The translations under genes and the position numbers were made by a program. A model generated the notes under the pieces. That model worked only from the letters and a program-made list of their open reading frames with translations, was not told the origin of the DNA and did no database searches. A stretch of DNA of 64,000 nt, from positions 124,001-188,000 of the forward strand of contig JBCCWO010000002.1 in assembly GCA_039193455.1 (NCBI GenBank), in the 5' to 3' direction. Every line of letters begins with the position of its first letter. Positions within the stretch are counted from its first letter, which is position 1. The DNA is from JBCBGF01 sp039193455. Lineage in GTDB: Bacteria; Pseudomonadota; Alphaproteobacteria; Rhodobacterales; Rhodobacteraceae. Positions 16,913 to 24,929 of the stretch are shown piece by piece.

Positions 16913-17784
16913 CGCTTGCCGTAGTAGAGGCCTACCACATGTTCGGCTTCCGCAAAGAACAGCCACCGGGCGATCAACGTCCCGGCGAGGTGGCTGAGAA
17001 TCGCGACGGCGGCGAGCAGGTGGGAAAACGGCAGAACGACAAACAGCACCCAAGGCACCACAGCGAACAGACCAAAGGCAATCATCCGCAGCTTTTGGGC
17101 ATGTTTTCGGGCGACCACATGAACCATCTCATGCAGCAGATAGTTGCTGCCGGTATGCGGCGGCTCAAACGCGCGCACGGCGCCGATAGTGCCGAGCCCG
17201 GTGGCCGTGGCCATGGTTGTGCCCGATCCGCTGAGCCGTGTGTCCCCGCGCGCCCAGGCAAAAAGCTGCAGCGCCCCGAGGATCAAAAGAAGCACACCGC
17301 CCACGCGCACATGCCCCGACAAAAGCGCGCCACCGGTCACCGCAAAGGCGACGAACAGCACGGGCGTCGTCCAGTCGTTCCAGCGGGGCACCGTCTTAAG
17401 CTGGCCGTAGATCATCGACGTGGCGAAGACCGTGACCCCGGCAATCGCCGCGCCGAGCCAGCCCAGAAGCGCGACATGGGTGCCGGTAAACACCAGCGAG
17501 GCGGCGTAAATTCCGTTTACGGCCAAGGCAATAACCGCCAGCCACGCCTCGCGGCTAAGCCAGCTAGAGCGCCACTGCGTGAACGCCTTCAGCGCGCGCT
17601 CCGGGTGGCCGAGATGCAGGGTCGAGGCCAAGAGCCCTGCGCCCGCAAGACCAAAGGCCAGCGCGTAGAACCAGAAGGCCACCCAGAAGGTGGGCGGCGT
17701 GGCATCGATGCCCAGCCAGGCCATCAGGCCAAAGCCCAGCCCTGAAAGCGTCGTGAAGGCGATAAGGGACGGGGCAGGGTGCAT
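16909..17784 (-). CDS. soeC: DmsC/SoeC-like membrane anchor subunit
   Basis: This 291-residue protein has about eight hydrophobic helices and the HLGHPERALKAFTQWRSSWLSREAW segment typical of DmsC-type anchors, split here between residues 57 and 80. It would hold the Fe-S and molybdenum subunits on the cytoplasmic membrane and exchange electrons with quinone. The ATG at 17784 shares a base with the soeB stop (TAATG). Downstream it overlaps the SnoaL-like gene. The assignment as SoeC rather than DmsC depends on the catalytic subunit, which lacks a Tat signal. Confidence 0.85.
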   Translation of the reverse strand: MHPAPSLIAFTTLSGLGFGLMAWLGIDATPPTFWVAFWFYALAFGLAGAGLLASTLHLGHPERALKAFTQWRSSWLSREAWLAVIALAVNGIYAASLVFTGTHVALLGWLGAAIAGVTVFATSMIYGQLKTVPRWNDWTTPVLFVAFAVTGGALLSGHVRVGGVLLLILGALQLFAWARGDTRLSGSGTTMATATGLGTIGAVRAFEPPHTGSNYLLHEMVHVVARKHAQKLRMIAFGLFAVVPWVLFVVLPFSHLLAAVAILSHLAGTLIARWLFFAEAEHVVGLYYGKR

Positions 17785-18527
17785 TAGCCGAGCTTTTCCA
17801 ATGTTTTATCGAGCCAGCCCAGGAAGCCCTTGGGTTCCTCACCGGTGATATCGAGAAGCGGTGCCAGCACATCGGTGGCCGTGTCCTTGGGCCGGGGCGG
17901 CAGGTATTGGCTGACCGGCTTCGTCTCTTGCTCGGGCATCAGGTCGATGCCGCCGCGGTCGGCGACGAGTTGCGACACGGCGCTGTCGGGGTCTGAGAGG
18001 TCGCCGAAATGCCGCGCGCCGGTGGGGCAGGTGCGCACGCAGGCGGGTTCGCGATCTTCCTCGGGGAGGTTTTCGTTATAGATGCGATCCACGCAGAGGG
18101 TGCATTTTTTCATAACCTTTTCAGAGGGGTCCATCTCGCGCGCGCCGTAGGGGCAGGCCCAGGCGCACAGGCCGCAGCCGATGCAATCGGTCTCGTTCAC
18201 CAGGACGATCCCGTCCTCCACCCGCTTGTAGCTGGCCCCTGTAGGGCAGACCGTGACGCAGGGTGCATCCTCGCAATGTAGACAGCTTTTGGGGAAGTGG
18301 ATGAGCTGGGCAACCCCTTGATCTGGCTGGACTTCGTAGGAATGGATGCGGTTGAGGAAACTGCCCACCGGCGCTTCGCCATAGGCGTCGACATCGGCCA
18401 ATGGGGCACCGTAGTTTTCGGTGTTCCAGCCCTTGCAGGCGGTGACGCAGGCGTTGCAGCCCACGCAGGTATCGAGGTCGATCACCAGCCCGAGTTTCTT
18501 GTCCGTTTGGGTGGGGAGCGAGGTCAT
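17784..18527 (-). CDS. soeB: Four-cluster ferredoxin-type electron transfer subunit (SoeB/DmsB-like)
   Basis: The 247-residue protein contains four cysteine groups: CVGCNACVTAC, CLHCEDAPCVTVC, CIGCGLCAWAC, and CTLC with a later CVRTC. These bind four [4Fe-4S] clusters as in DmsB, PsrB and SoeB. It carries electrons between the molybdenum subunit and the membrane anchor. I chose the ATG at 18527 because GGAGG lies six bases upstream; an ATG at 18533 and a longer version from 18563 are possible but less well placed. The longer one would translate the 11-bp tandem repeats. Confidence 0.9.
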   Translation of the reverse strand: MTSLPTQTDKKLGLVIDLDTCVGCNACVTACKGWNTENYGAPLADVDAYGEAPVGSFLNRIHSYEVQPDQGVAQLIHFPKSCLHCEDAPCVTVCPTGASYKRVEDGIVLVNETDCIGCGLCAWACPYGAREMDPSEKVMKKCTLCVDRIYNENLPEEDREPACVRTCPTGARHFGDLSDPDSAVSQLVADRGGIDLMPEQETKPVSQYLPPRPKDTATDVLAPLLDITGEEPKGFLGWLDKTLEKLG

Positions 18528-18554
18528 GCCCATCCTCCAAAATGGCCCGCACAA

Positions 18555-18587
18555 CCCGTACACATCCTGTACACAACCCGTACACCG
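18555..18587. repeat. Three tandem 11-bp units upstream of soeB
   Basis: CCCGTACACAT, CCTGTACACAA and CCCGTACACCG follow each other without gaps. A shortened fourth unit, CCCGCACAA, sits at 18546-18554. Each unit holds GTACAC and the period is close to one helical turn. The array ends 28 bp before the soeB start. It could be a protein-binding iteron set or a slippage product. Confidence 0.75.
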
Positions 18588-18613
18588 CGCGCGCGGTTGG
18601 CGCCGGTGGCGCT

Positions 18614-18647
18614 GCCTCCGGCGGGAGTATATTTGCCAAGATGAAGG
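18614..18647. repeat. Dispersed GCCTCCGGCGGG element, copy A
   Basis: The element begins GCCTCCGGCGGGAG, has an ATATTT core and ends CCAAGATGAAGG. A second copy lies at 36517-36549 with the same start and order of blocks. It sits in the 127-bp gap between the DUF6882-like gene and soeB. Confidence 0.6.
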
Positions 18648-18654
18648 GGTGGCG

Positions 18655-19230
18655 CTAGCTGACCCAGCGGGGCCGGGTCATCGCAAAGTAGTGCCAGTTG
18701 ATGTCGTTGACCCGCGCCCGGTAGACCATCGGCCAGCCGTTGAGATGGGCCACCAGCTTGGTCAGGTGCCAGGCCTCGTGCGTGTTGACCGCGAGCAAGC
18801 GCTCGGTCACCGCCTGCCAGCCGTTGTCGAGCCCCGTTTCGTAGGCTTTGTGGACCGCCTGCAGGGCCTGCGGATGGATCCAGCCATCGGGAAAGCCCCA
18901 GCCCCACATCCAGCTGTGGCTGCGTTCGTTCCACGAGGCCACGACACCGTATTGGCAGACCGCGGTGCGGCCATCCTCGGAGATAAACTCGAAGAGGCCC
19001 TGATCCTCGACGGTGGCCCAGCGGCCATAGGGGTCGCCGATTTCGAATTCCTGGTAGATCTGTGCGCTCGACTCGCCCAGCTCGGCGCAAACCTGTTCGA
19101 GCAGCGCATAAAGTTCTGCATCGTGCTCGGTCTCGCGCAGGGTCGCGCAATCGGGGCAGGCGTACCAGATCCCCTCGCCGCGATATTCGCCCCAGCGTTC
19201 GTCCCGTTCCGGACTTGACGATGCGCTCAT
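18655..19230 (-). CDS. DUF6882-like protein inserted between soeA and soeB
   Basis: The 191-residue soluble protein has a short CPDC motif near residue 20. A central HSWMWGWGFPDGW segment follows, and an AHLNGWPMVYRARVNDINWHYF tail, split around residues 165-187. The Trp-rich middle and the tail recall the DUF6882 group; this is from memory. It is not the TorD-type chaperone often found in such operons. The ATG at 19230 has GGAGAG about six bases upstream; an in-frame extension from 19269 lacks support. Its placement inside the operon suggests a role in maturation or regulation of the enzyme, but no function is known to me. Confidence 0.68.
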   Translation of the reverse strand: MSASSSPERDERWGEYRGEGIWYACPDCATLRETEHDAELYALLEQVCAELGESSAQIYQEFEIGDPYGRWATVEDQGLFEFISEDGRTAVCQYGVVASWNERSHSWMWGWGFPDGWIHPQALQAVHKAYETGLDNGWQAVTERLLAVNTHEAWHLTKLVAHLNGWPMVYRARVNDINWHYFAMTRPRWVS

Positions 19231-19296
19231 GCCTGCTCTCCGCGTTGTCGTGCGGAGGCAGTCCAGCATAGAAAGCTGGCCGAATTTTGGCAGACC

Positions 19297-22107
19297 TCAT
19301 GATCCGACCTTGCGCGCATTGAGCCGTGGCGCCGGGGGCACGGGCGATTTGATCGGCGGGAAGGCGGGCTGGGCCTCGACCGGGGCAGCGACCTTTTCGA
19401 TCTGTACCTTCAGATCGAACCACGCCGCCTGGCCGGTGATCGGGTCTGAGTTGGACCAGCGCAAGCCGTCGGACTTTTCGGGCAACAACTCGGGGATCAG
19501 GTGATTGAGGAGAAATCCTTTGGTCGCCTCGGGCGCCTTGGGGTCGAGCGCCCAGGCCCCCTTGCGCTTGCCAATCGCGTTCCAGGTCCAGACCGTGTTG
19601 TCGTTGAGCGCGGCCATATGGGCCACGGGCACCGTGATCGACGCATGGGGCGAGGTCAGGCGCGCCCAGTCGCCGTCCTGGAACCCGTGTTCTTCCCACA
19701 GCCGGGTTGGCACATAGAGCGGGTTGCGCCCATGGATCTGCCGCAGCCAGGCGTTTTGCGAGCCCCAGGAATGGTACATCGCCATCGGGCGCTGGGTCAG
19801 CGCGTGGATGGGGTAGTCGGCATCCGGATCGCCCGCGGGATACCAGAGCGGGAGGGGATCGAGCTGGGCCTTGATCCGGTCGCGCAGGTGATCGGGCGGT
19901 TGGTGCGGACCCTTGCCCTCGGCGGCGCGTTGGAAGCGGCGGAGCGGTTCGGAGTAGAGCGAGAAGAGGTAGGGCGCCGGTTTGTCGACCAGCCCGATCT
20001 CGACCGACCAGTCCTGATAGGCCTGGTTCCAGGGTTTGAAATACTGCGCCTCGTCCGGGATATGCCCGACCCAGAAGCCGCCGTTTTCGATATAGCGGTC
20101 AAGCTGGCCGTCATTCGGGGCGCCGCGCCCGTCGCTGTCGCCATTGCCGCGCCAGCCCGCGAGCGGGCCCACACCGGGGCGGCGTTCATGGTGCAGGATG
20201 TAATCGGCGTAATCCGCGTATTTCGCGCTGCCATCTTCGGCCACGAAGCCGGGCAGGCCGAGCCGGTGGCCCAGATCGCACAGGACCGACTGGAAGCCCC
20301 GCACATCGCGGTCGGGTTCGATCACCGGCCAGCGGATTGCGTCTGCGGCGGCGTCGGCCTCGCAAATCGGGCGGTCGAGCAGGCTGATACAGTCGTGGCG
20401 TTCGAGGTAGGTCGTGTCGGGCAGGACCAGATCGGCATAGGCGACCATTTCCGAGGAATAGGTATCGGAATAGATGATCCGGGGGATCACATATTCGCCG
20501 CTCTCATCGGTATCGGTCAGCATCTTCATCGTGCCGGCCGTGTTCATCGACGAGTTCCAGGCCATGTTGGCCATGTAAAGAAACAGCGTGTCGATCTTGT
20601 AGGGGTCGCCCGCATGCGCATTGGCGATGACCATGTGCATCAGCCCATGGGCCGAGAGCGGGTTTTCCCACGTAAACGCCTTGTCGATGCGCTGGGGCGT
20701 GCCATCCGGTTTCAGGCACAGATCCTCGGGCCCCTGCGGATAGCCCAGATGCGGACCGGCCAGCGGTTGGCCGGGCTGGGCATCGGCATGGGGTTTGGGG
20801 TGCCCCGTTGCAGGCTTGGGGTAGGGCGGTTTGAACCGGAAACCGCCGGGCACCTCGACGCTGCCGAGAAGGATCTGCAAAAGGTGCAGGGCGCGGCAGG
20901 TCTGGAACCCGTTGGAATGGGCCGAGATCCCGCGCATGGCATGGAAGCTGACCGGGCGGCCGATCATCTTGTCATGCCGGTGGCCTTTGAAATCGGTCCA
21001 GGGCTGTTCGAGCTCGAACGCCTGGTCGAAGGCGGCATGGGCAATCTCGGCGGCGAGACGGCGGATCCGGTCGGCGGAGATCCCGCAGGTGTCGGCCACG
21101 GTTTCGGGCGCGTAGTCATCCGACAGATAGCGTTCGGCGATCAGGTGGAAGACGGGCACATGGGTGTAGCCCGCGTGCCGCCATTTGCCCGACAGATCGG
21201 GGATCACGTCGGGCTTGTCATAGCAGCGCGGGCGCCCTTCGCCCCGGTCCCACACCAGTTCGCGCCCGTCATCGTCCTTGAGGATCAGGCCGTAGTCGTC
21301 GCTGGCCGGGTCCATGTTCACGAGGCAGGCGGCGTTGGTGTAGCGGGCGAGGTAGTCGAGATCGACCTTGCCCGCTTTGAGCAGGCAGTGGACAAGCGAA
21401 AGGATGAAAAGCCCATCGGTGCCCGGCGTGATCCCGTACCAGTCATCGGCCACCGCATTGTAGCCCGTGCGGATCGGGTTGACGCCCACCACCCGGGCGC
21501 CGCGTTCCTTGAGCCGTCCGATGCCCATTTTGATCGGGTTGGAATCGTGATCCTCGGCCACCCCGAAGAGGATGAACAGCCGGGTGCGTTCCCAGTCGGG
21601 TTGGCCAAACTCCCAAAACGCGCCGCCCATGGTGTAGATCCCGCCGGCGGCCATGTTGACCGAACAGAAGCCGCCATGGGCCGCGTAGTTCGGGGTGCCG
21701 TAGGCCTGGGCCCAGTAGCCGGTGAAGGATTGCGATTGGTCGCGGCCGGTGAAGAAGGCAAGCTTTTCGGGCGCGGTGTCGCGCAGGGGCTTCATCCAGG
21801 CGGTGGCGAGGTCCAGCGCCTCGTCCCAGCTGATCTCTTCGAACTCACCCGACCCGCGGGGACCCACGCGTTTGAGCGGGGCGCGCAGACGGGCGGGGGA
21901 GGTGACCTGCATGATCCCGGCCGCGCCCTTGCCGCACAGGACGCCGCGGTTCACCGGGTGGTCGCGGTTGCCTTCTATATAGGCGACCTCGCCGTCCTTG
22001 AGATGCACGTTGATCCCGCAGCGGCAGGCGCACATATAGCAGGTCGTTTGCCGGACTTCGTCCGAGACCTTGGGGGATGTATCGAGCGGCGGCTGGATCT
22101 GTGTCAT
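19297..22107 (-). CDS. soeA: Molybdopterin oxidoreductase catalytic subunit, SoeA-like sulfite:quinone dehydrogenase
   Basis: This 936-residue bis-MGD enzyme starts with CYMCACRCG and a fourth Cys in GVLCGKG, the ligands of the FS0 [4Fe-4S] cluster. Domains for molybdopterin binding follow, including HGGFCSVNM, whose Cys is the probable molybdenum ligand, and a C-terminal MGD domain with WGSQNAWLRQIHG. There is no twin-arginine signal, so it stays in the cytoplasm like SoeA of purple sulfur bacteria and roseobacters, where it oxidises sulfite to sulfate. The ATG at 22107 begins the conserved part. Older annotations call such proteins DMSO reductase. Sulfite as substrate is inferred from overall resemblance and location. 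Confidence 0.87.
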   Translation of the reverse strand: MTQIQPPLDTSPKVSDEVRQTTCYMCACRCGINVHLKDGEVAYIEGNRDHPVNRGVLCGKGAAGIMQVTSPARLRAPLKRVGPRGSGEFEEISWDEALDLATAWMKPLRDTAPEKLAFFTGRDQSQSFTGYWAQAYGTPNYAAHGGFCSVNMAAGGIYTMGGAFWEFGQPDWERTRLFILFGVAEDHDSNPIKMGIGRLKERGARVVGVNPIRTGYNAVADDWYGITPGTDGLFILSLVHCLLKAGKVDLDYLARYTNAACLVNMDPASDDYGLILKDDDGRELVWDRGEGRPRCYDKPDVIPDLSGKWRHAGYTHVPVFHLIAERYLSDDYAPETVADTCGISADRIRRLAAEIAHAAFDQAFELEQPWTDFKGHRHDKMIGRPVSFHAMRGISAHSNGFQTCRALHLLQILLGSVEVPGGFRFKPPYPKPATGHPKPHADAQPGQPLAGPHLGYPQGPEDLCLKPDGTPQRIDKAFTWENPLSAHGLMHMVIANAHAGDPYKIDTLFLYMANMAWNSSMNTAGTMKMLTDTDESGEYVIPRIIYSDTYSSEMVAYADLVLPDTTYLERHDCISLLDRPICEADAAADAIRWPVIEPDRDVRGFQSVLCDLGHRLGLPGFVAEDGSAKYADYADYILHHERRPGVGPLAGWRGNGDSDGRGAPNDGQLDRYIENGGFWVGHIPDEAQYFKPWNQAYQDWSVEIGLVDKPAPYLFSLYSEPLRRFQRAAEGKGPHQPPDHLRDRIKAQLDPLPLWYPAGDPDADYPIHALTQRPMAMYHSWGSQNAWLRQIHGRNPLYVPTRLWEEHGFQDGDWARLTSPHASITVPVAHMAALNDNTVWTWNAIGKRKGAWALDPKAPEATKGFLLNHLIPELLPEKSDGLRWSNSDPITGQAAWFDLKVQIEKVAAPVEAQPAFPPIKSPVPPAPRLNARKVGS

Positions 22108-22174
22108 ACGCAGGTACTTTGCACGGCAGGGCGACCCTATGCCAGACCGAAAGCCCGGTTTATCGCCAGTTTTT

Positions 22175-23122
22175 TCATGGCGTTGCGTCCAGCGCCGGGT
22201 GCCCGCCGATGACGTCGACCTCTGGGGCGCGGGCCGCCAGAATGCCGGCGATGATCTGGGCGAGATCGCCAAACTCGTCATCGCGCGCGGCGCCCTTGCG
22301 CCAGACCATTCCGATCAGGCGCGACGGGGGCGTGCCGCCCACGGGCCGGTCGACCACAAGGCGTTCGCGCGCCACTTCGGATCTGACATAGAGCGCAGGC
22401 AAAAGCGAGATGCCCATGCCCATCGCCACCATCTGGCGCAGGGTGTCGAGGCTTGTCCCCTCGAAGTCGTGGCTGAGCTTCGCCTCGTACATGTCGCTGA
22501 GCTGGCGCACCTGATCGTAGAGCCGGTGCCCGGGTTCCAGCGTCAAGAGCGTCTCGCCCCGCAGGTCGGCGGGGTCGATCACGGGCTTTGCCGCCAGCGG
22601 ATGTTCGTGCGGGACAACCACCCGCAGCGGTTCGTGAAAGATCGGTTCGGCCACGAAATCGGCGCGCGCCAGCGGGAGCGGGAAGAACAGGAGATCCAAG
22701 GCGCCCGTTTCGAGTTTGTCGAGGAGGGTGTCGGCCAGCGCCTCGCGCACGTAGAACCGCAGGTCGGGGTGGCTTTCGTGCAGGTCCGGCACGATCAGCG
22801 GCAACAGGTATGACCCGAGCGAGGGAACGACGCCCAGCTTGATCGTGTCACCCAGGGGGCGCTGGCTCATCCGGGCCAGATCGCGGATTTCCTCGACATC
22901 GCGAAGAACGCGGCGTGCGCGTTCCACGATCTCGGCGCCGACCGGTGTCAGGATCACCCGGGTGCGGCTGCGTTCAACAAGTTGCACGCCCAGCCGCAGC
23001 TCCATCTCTTTGAGCTGGGTGCTGAGCGTCGGTTGCGTGACGTTCAACGCCTCTGCGGCGCGGCGAAAATGGCGCGTGTCGGCGACGGACACCAGATAAC
23101 GCAGTTGCTGAAGGGACGGCAT
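22175..23122 (-). CDS. OxyR-like LysR regulator lacking all cysteines
   Basis: The 315-residue regulator has a LysR helix-turn-helix (HFRRAAEALNVTQPTLSTQL). Its effector domain is closest in pattern to OxyR: EGTSLDTLRQMVAMGMGISLLPAL aligns with the OxyR segment after the redox loop. The two OxyR cysteines fall at GHRLYDQ and SDMYEAK here, and neither is Cys; the whole protein has none. It cannot sense peroxide by a disulphide. The ATG at 23122 starts the family match; a TTG at 23182 would extend it by 20 residues across a likely operator. It is divergent from the Usp-Mrp genes and 67 bp upstream of soeA on the same strand, so either could be its target. Confidence 0.85.
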   Translation of the reverse strand: MPSLQQLRYLVSVADTRHFRRAAEALNVTQPTLSTQLKEMELRLGVQLVERSRTRVILTPVGAEIVERARRVLRDVEEIRDLARMSQRPLGDTIKLGVVPSLGSYLLPLIVPDLHESHPDLRFYVREALADTLLDKLETGALDLLFFPLPLARADFVAEPIFHEPLRVVVPHEHPLAAKPVIDPADLRGETLLTLEPGHRLYDQVRQLSDMYEAKLSHDFEGTSLDTLRQMVAMGMGISLLPALYVRSEVARERLVVDRPVGGTPPSRLIGMVWRKGAARDDEFGDLAQIIAGILAARAPEVDVIGGHPALDATP

Positions 23123-23134
23123 CTTACCTGTCGA

Positions 23135-23187
23135 TTGATAGCTTTTTTCAATCAAACTAGCGATGAGTTTCGATTTTTCCAATCAAA
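23135..23187. promoter_or_regulatory. Phased LysR-type binding motifs in the lysR-usp divergent region
   Basis: TTGATAG and CAATCAA at 23135-23155 form an inverted repeat around CTTTTTT, a T-N11-A type LysR box. CAATCAAA recurs at 23149-23156 and 23180-23187, exactly 31 bp apart, or about three turns. The block lies between the two divergent starts, as expected for autoregulated LysR genes. Confidence 0.5.
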
Positions 23188-23229
23188 GAGACACCCTATC
23201 TACGGGTGCAGAACGTGGCGTGCAGGGCG

Positions 23230-24186
23230 ATGAAGCGGTTCAAGAACATTTTGATTGTCTGCGACGAAGACGGAAACGTCGACGACGCGTTGGACCGCGG
23301 CCTTTGGCTGGCGCAGGCCAACGGCGCGCGCGTCACGCTGTTCGATGTCGTCGAGACCGGGCCAAAACCGCTGAAATATGCCTTTGCCGGGCTGTCCGAG
23401 ACACGCGCCGCCGAGGTTGAGACGCAGGTGTTCGATCACTATCAGGCCCGGTTGGCCGAACTGACCAAGCCGTTCGAGGAGGCGGGTGTGCCGGTGTCGA
23501 TCGCGGTTGGCGCGGGCGTTGGTTTTATCGAGGTGATCCGCACCGTGCTGCGCGATGCCCATGACATCGTCATCAAGGGCGCGCGGCAATCCCCCGACAC
23601 GGGCCGCTTCACCGCCGGGATCGACCTGCATCTCTTGCGCAAGTGCCCTTGCCCCGTCTGGTTGCTCAAGGCCGATCAGCCCAAGCGTACGCAACGCATC
23701 CTCGCCGCGGTCGATCCCGATCCGATCGATCCCACCCGCGACACGCTGAACCGGGTGACGATGGAGCTGGCGACGTCGCTGGCCGAACGCGACGGTGCAC
23801 AGCTGCATGTCGTCAACGCATGGCGTCTGGCCGAGGAAAGCACCCTGCGCAGCGGGCGGTTCGCCATGGCCGATGAGGAGGTGAACGCGATCCTGTCCGC
23901 CGAGCGTGAGAGCGCGGGCGCCCGGCTTGGCGCGTTTCTGGAACGGTTTCCGAACATCCCCACAAGCACGCATGTGGTTCTGGAAAAGGGCTATGCGGGC
24001 GAGGTGATCCCTGACTACGCAACGCGCGAGGGGATCGACACCGTGGTGATGGGAACCGTCGGGCGCACCGGCATTCGCGGACTGTTCATCGGCAACACCG
24101 CCGAGACGATCCTGGGCGCGGTGCAGTGTTCGGTCATGACGATCAAGCCGCCGAACTTCCTGACCCCTGTGGCCCTGGACGATTAA
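23230..24186 (+). CDS. Tandem-domain universal stress protein (UspA family)
   Basis: The 318-residue protein has two UspA domains. The first begins FKNILIVCDEDGNVDDAL and the second RTQRILAAVDPDP near residue 155. The second domain ends with VVMGTVGRTGIRGLFIGNT, fitting the G-2x-G-9x-G(S/T) pattern of ATP-binding Usp proteins. The first lacks a clear copy. It is cytoplasmic and probably modulates stress responses; a precise role cannot be given. ATG at 23230 has AGGG just upstream. The gene opens a tight series with the coiled-coil gene 16 bp on and mrpA 10 bp after that, linking it to cation and pH homeostasis. Confidence 0.85.
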   Translation: MKRFKNILIVCDEDGNVDDALDRGLWLAQANGARVTLFDVVETGPKPLKYAFAGLSETRAAEVETQVFDHYQARLAELTKPFEEAGVPVSIAVGAGVGFIEVIRTVLRDAHDIVIKGARQSPDTGRFTAGIDLHLLRKCPCPVWLLKADQPKRTQRILAAVDPDPIDPTRDTLNRVTMELATSLAERDGAQLHVVNAWRLAEESTLRSGRFAMADEEVNAILSAERESAGARLGAFLERFPNIPTSTHVVLEKGYAGEVIPDYATREGIDTVVMGTVGRTGIRGLFIGNTAETILGAVQCSVMTIKPPNFLTPVALDD

Positions 24187-24202
24187 GCGCGGAGCCGATG
24201 CA

Positions 24203-24919
24203 GTGACCCCTTTCCTCGATAGTTTCGGTGCCGAAAAGGCCGAGCGATGCCTGGCCGAGTTCGTGGCTTGTGTGCGCGGGCTTGACGCCGATGGGCAGCG
24301 CCCGCGCAGCCGTGCCGTGCTGGATGATGAGCTTGCGGCGCTGTTGCGGCGGGCCGATGCGGCCGAGGACGAACTGGCCCAGCAACGCAGCGAGCTTGCC
24401 CGACAGGGCGACCGGCTGTGCACCGCGATCGGCGCAGCCCACGGGGCCGTGGCCCTGGACGGCGCGGGCGACCTTAGCCATCTGATCGCAGACTTGCACA
24501 GCGCCATTCCCGCCCACGAGGCCGAGCGTCGCGCCCTGGAACGGGCCGAGCTCTGGTTGGCCGATCTGGCGCAGGCGGCGACGGCGCTGGCCACGCGCCT
24601 GGGCGATGAGGCGGGGCCCGAGGCCACGCAGGAAACCAGCCGCGCGCTGGTCCGCGCCATATCGCAGGTGAGCGTCGCGCTTGACGCAATGACCGAGGCG
24701 GCGCGGCGCGACCGCGAACGCCGCGATGCCTTGCGCGCGGCCAGCGGTGAGGTGCGGCTTGAAGCGGTTCTGCGCAACCCGCTGATCGCCGGGCGGTCCG
24801 GGGCGCAGGGCCAGCGCGCGGCCGATCCCGCAGAGCTGTTCAGCGATCTCCTGAGAGACCTCGGTCAATCCTCGGCACAGGCGGCGCCCGCCCCTGGCCC
24901 CAACAAGAAACTACACTAG
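24203..24919 (+). CDS. Ala/Glu/Arg-rich coiled-coil protein before mrpA, unknown function
   Basis: The 238-residue soluble protein has long heptad-like helices, for example ELAALLRRADAAEDELAQQ and ALERAELWLADLAQAA. It ends in a Pro/Ala-rich tail, AAPAPGPNKK. There is no signal peptide or membrane segment. I do not recognise a family. The GTG at 24203 has GGAG eight bases upstream. With 16 bp to usp and 10 bp to mrpA it is almost certainly co-transcribed with both. That makes it a candidate accessory or regulatory factor of the antiporter, but this rests only on position. Confidence 0.65.
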   Translation: MTPFLDSFGAEKAERCLAEFVACVRGLDADGQRPRSRAVLDDELAALLRRADAAEDELAQQRSELARQGDRLCTAIGAAHGAVALDGAGDLSHLIADLHSAIPAHEAERRALERAELWLADLAQAATALATRLGDEAGPEATQETSRALVRAISQVSVALDAMTEAARRDRERRDALRAASGEVRLEAVLRNPLIAGRSGAQGQRAADPAELFSDLLRDLGQSSAQAAPAPGPNKKLH

Positions 24920-24929
24920 GACCCCGACC

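Noticed and set aside
18546..18587. CRISPR-like short repeats
   Set aside because: Units are 11 bp and directly adjacent with no spacers; no cas genes are near.
18655..19230. TorD-type chaperone for the molybdoenzyme
   Set aside because: Sequence is Trp-rich and DUF6882-like and lacks the TorD/DmsD helical motifs.
19501..22212. 903-codon open frame on the plus strand opposite soeA
   Set aside because: It is antisense to a clear molybdoenzyme, has no recognisable domain and reflects GC-rich third-position bias.
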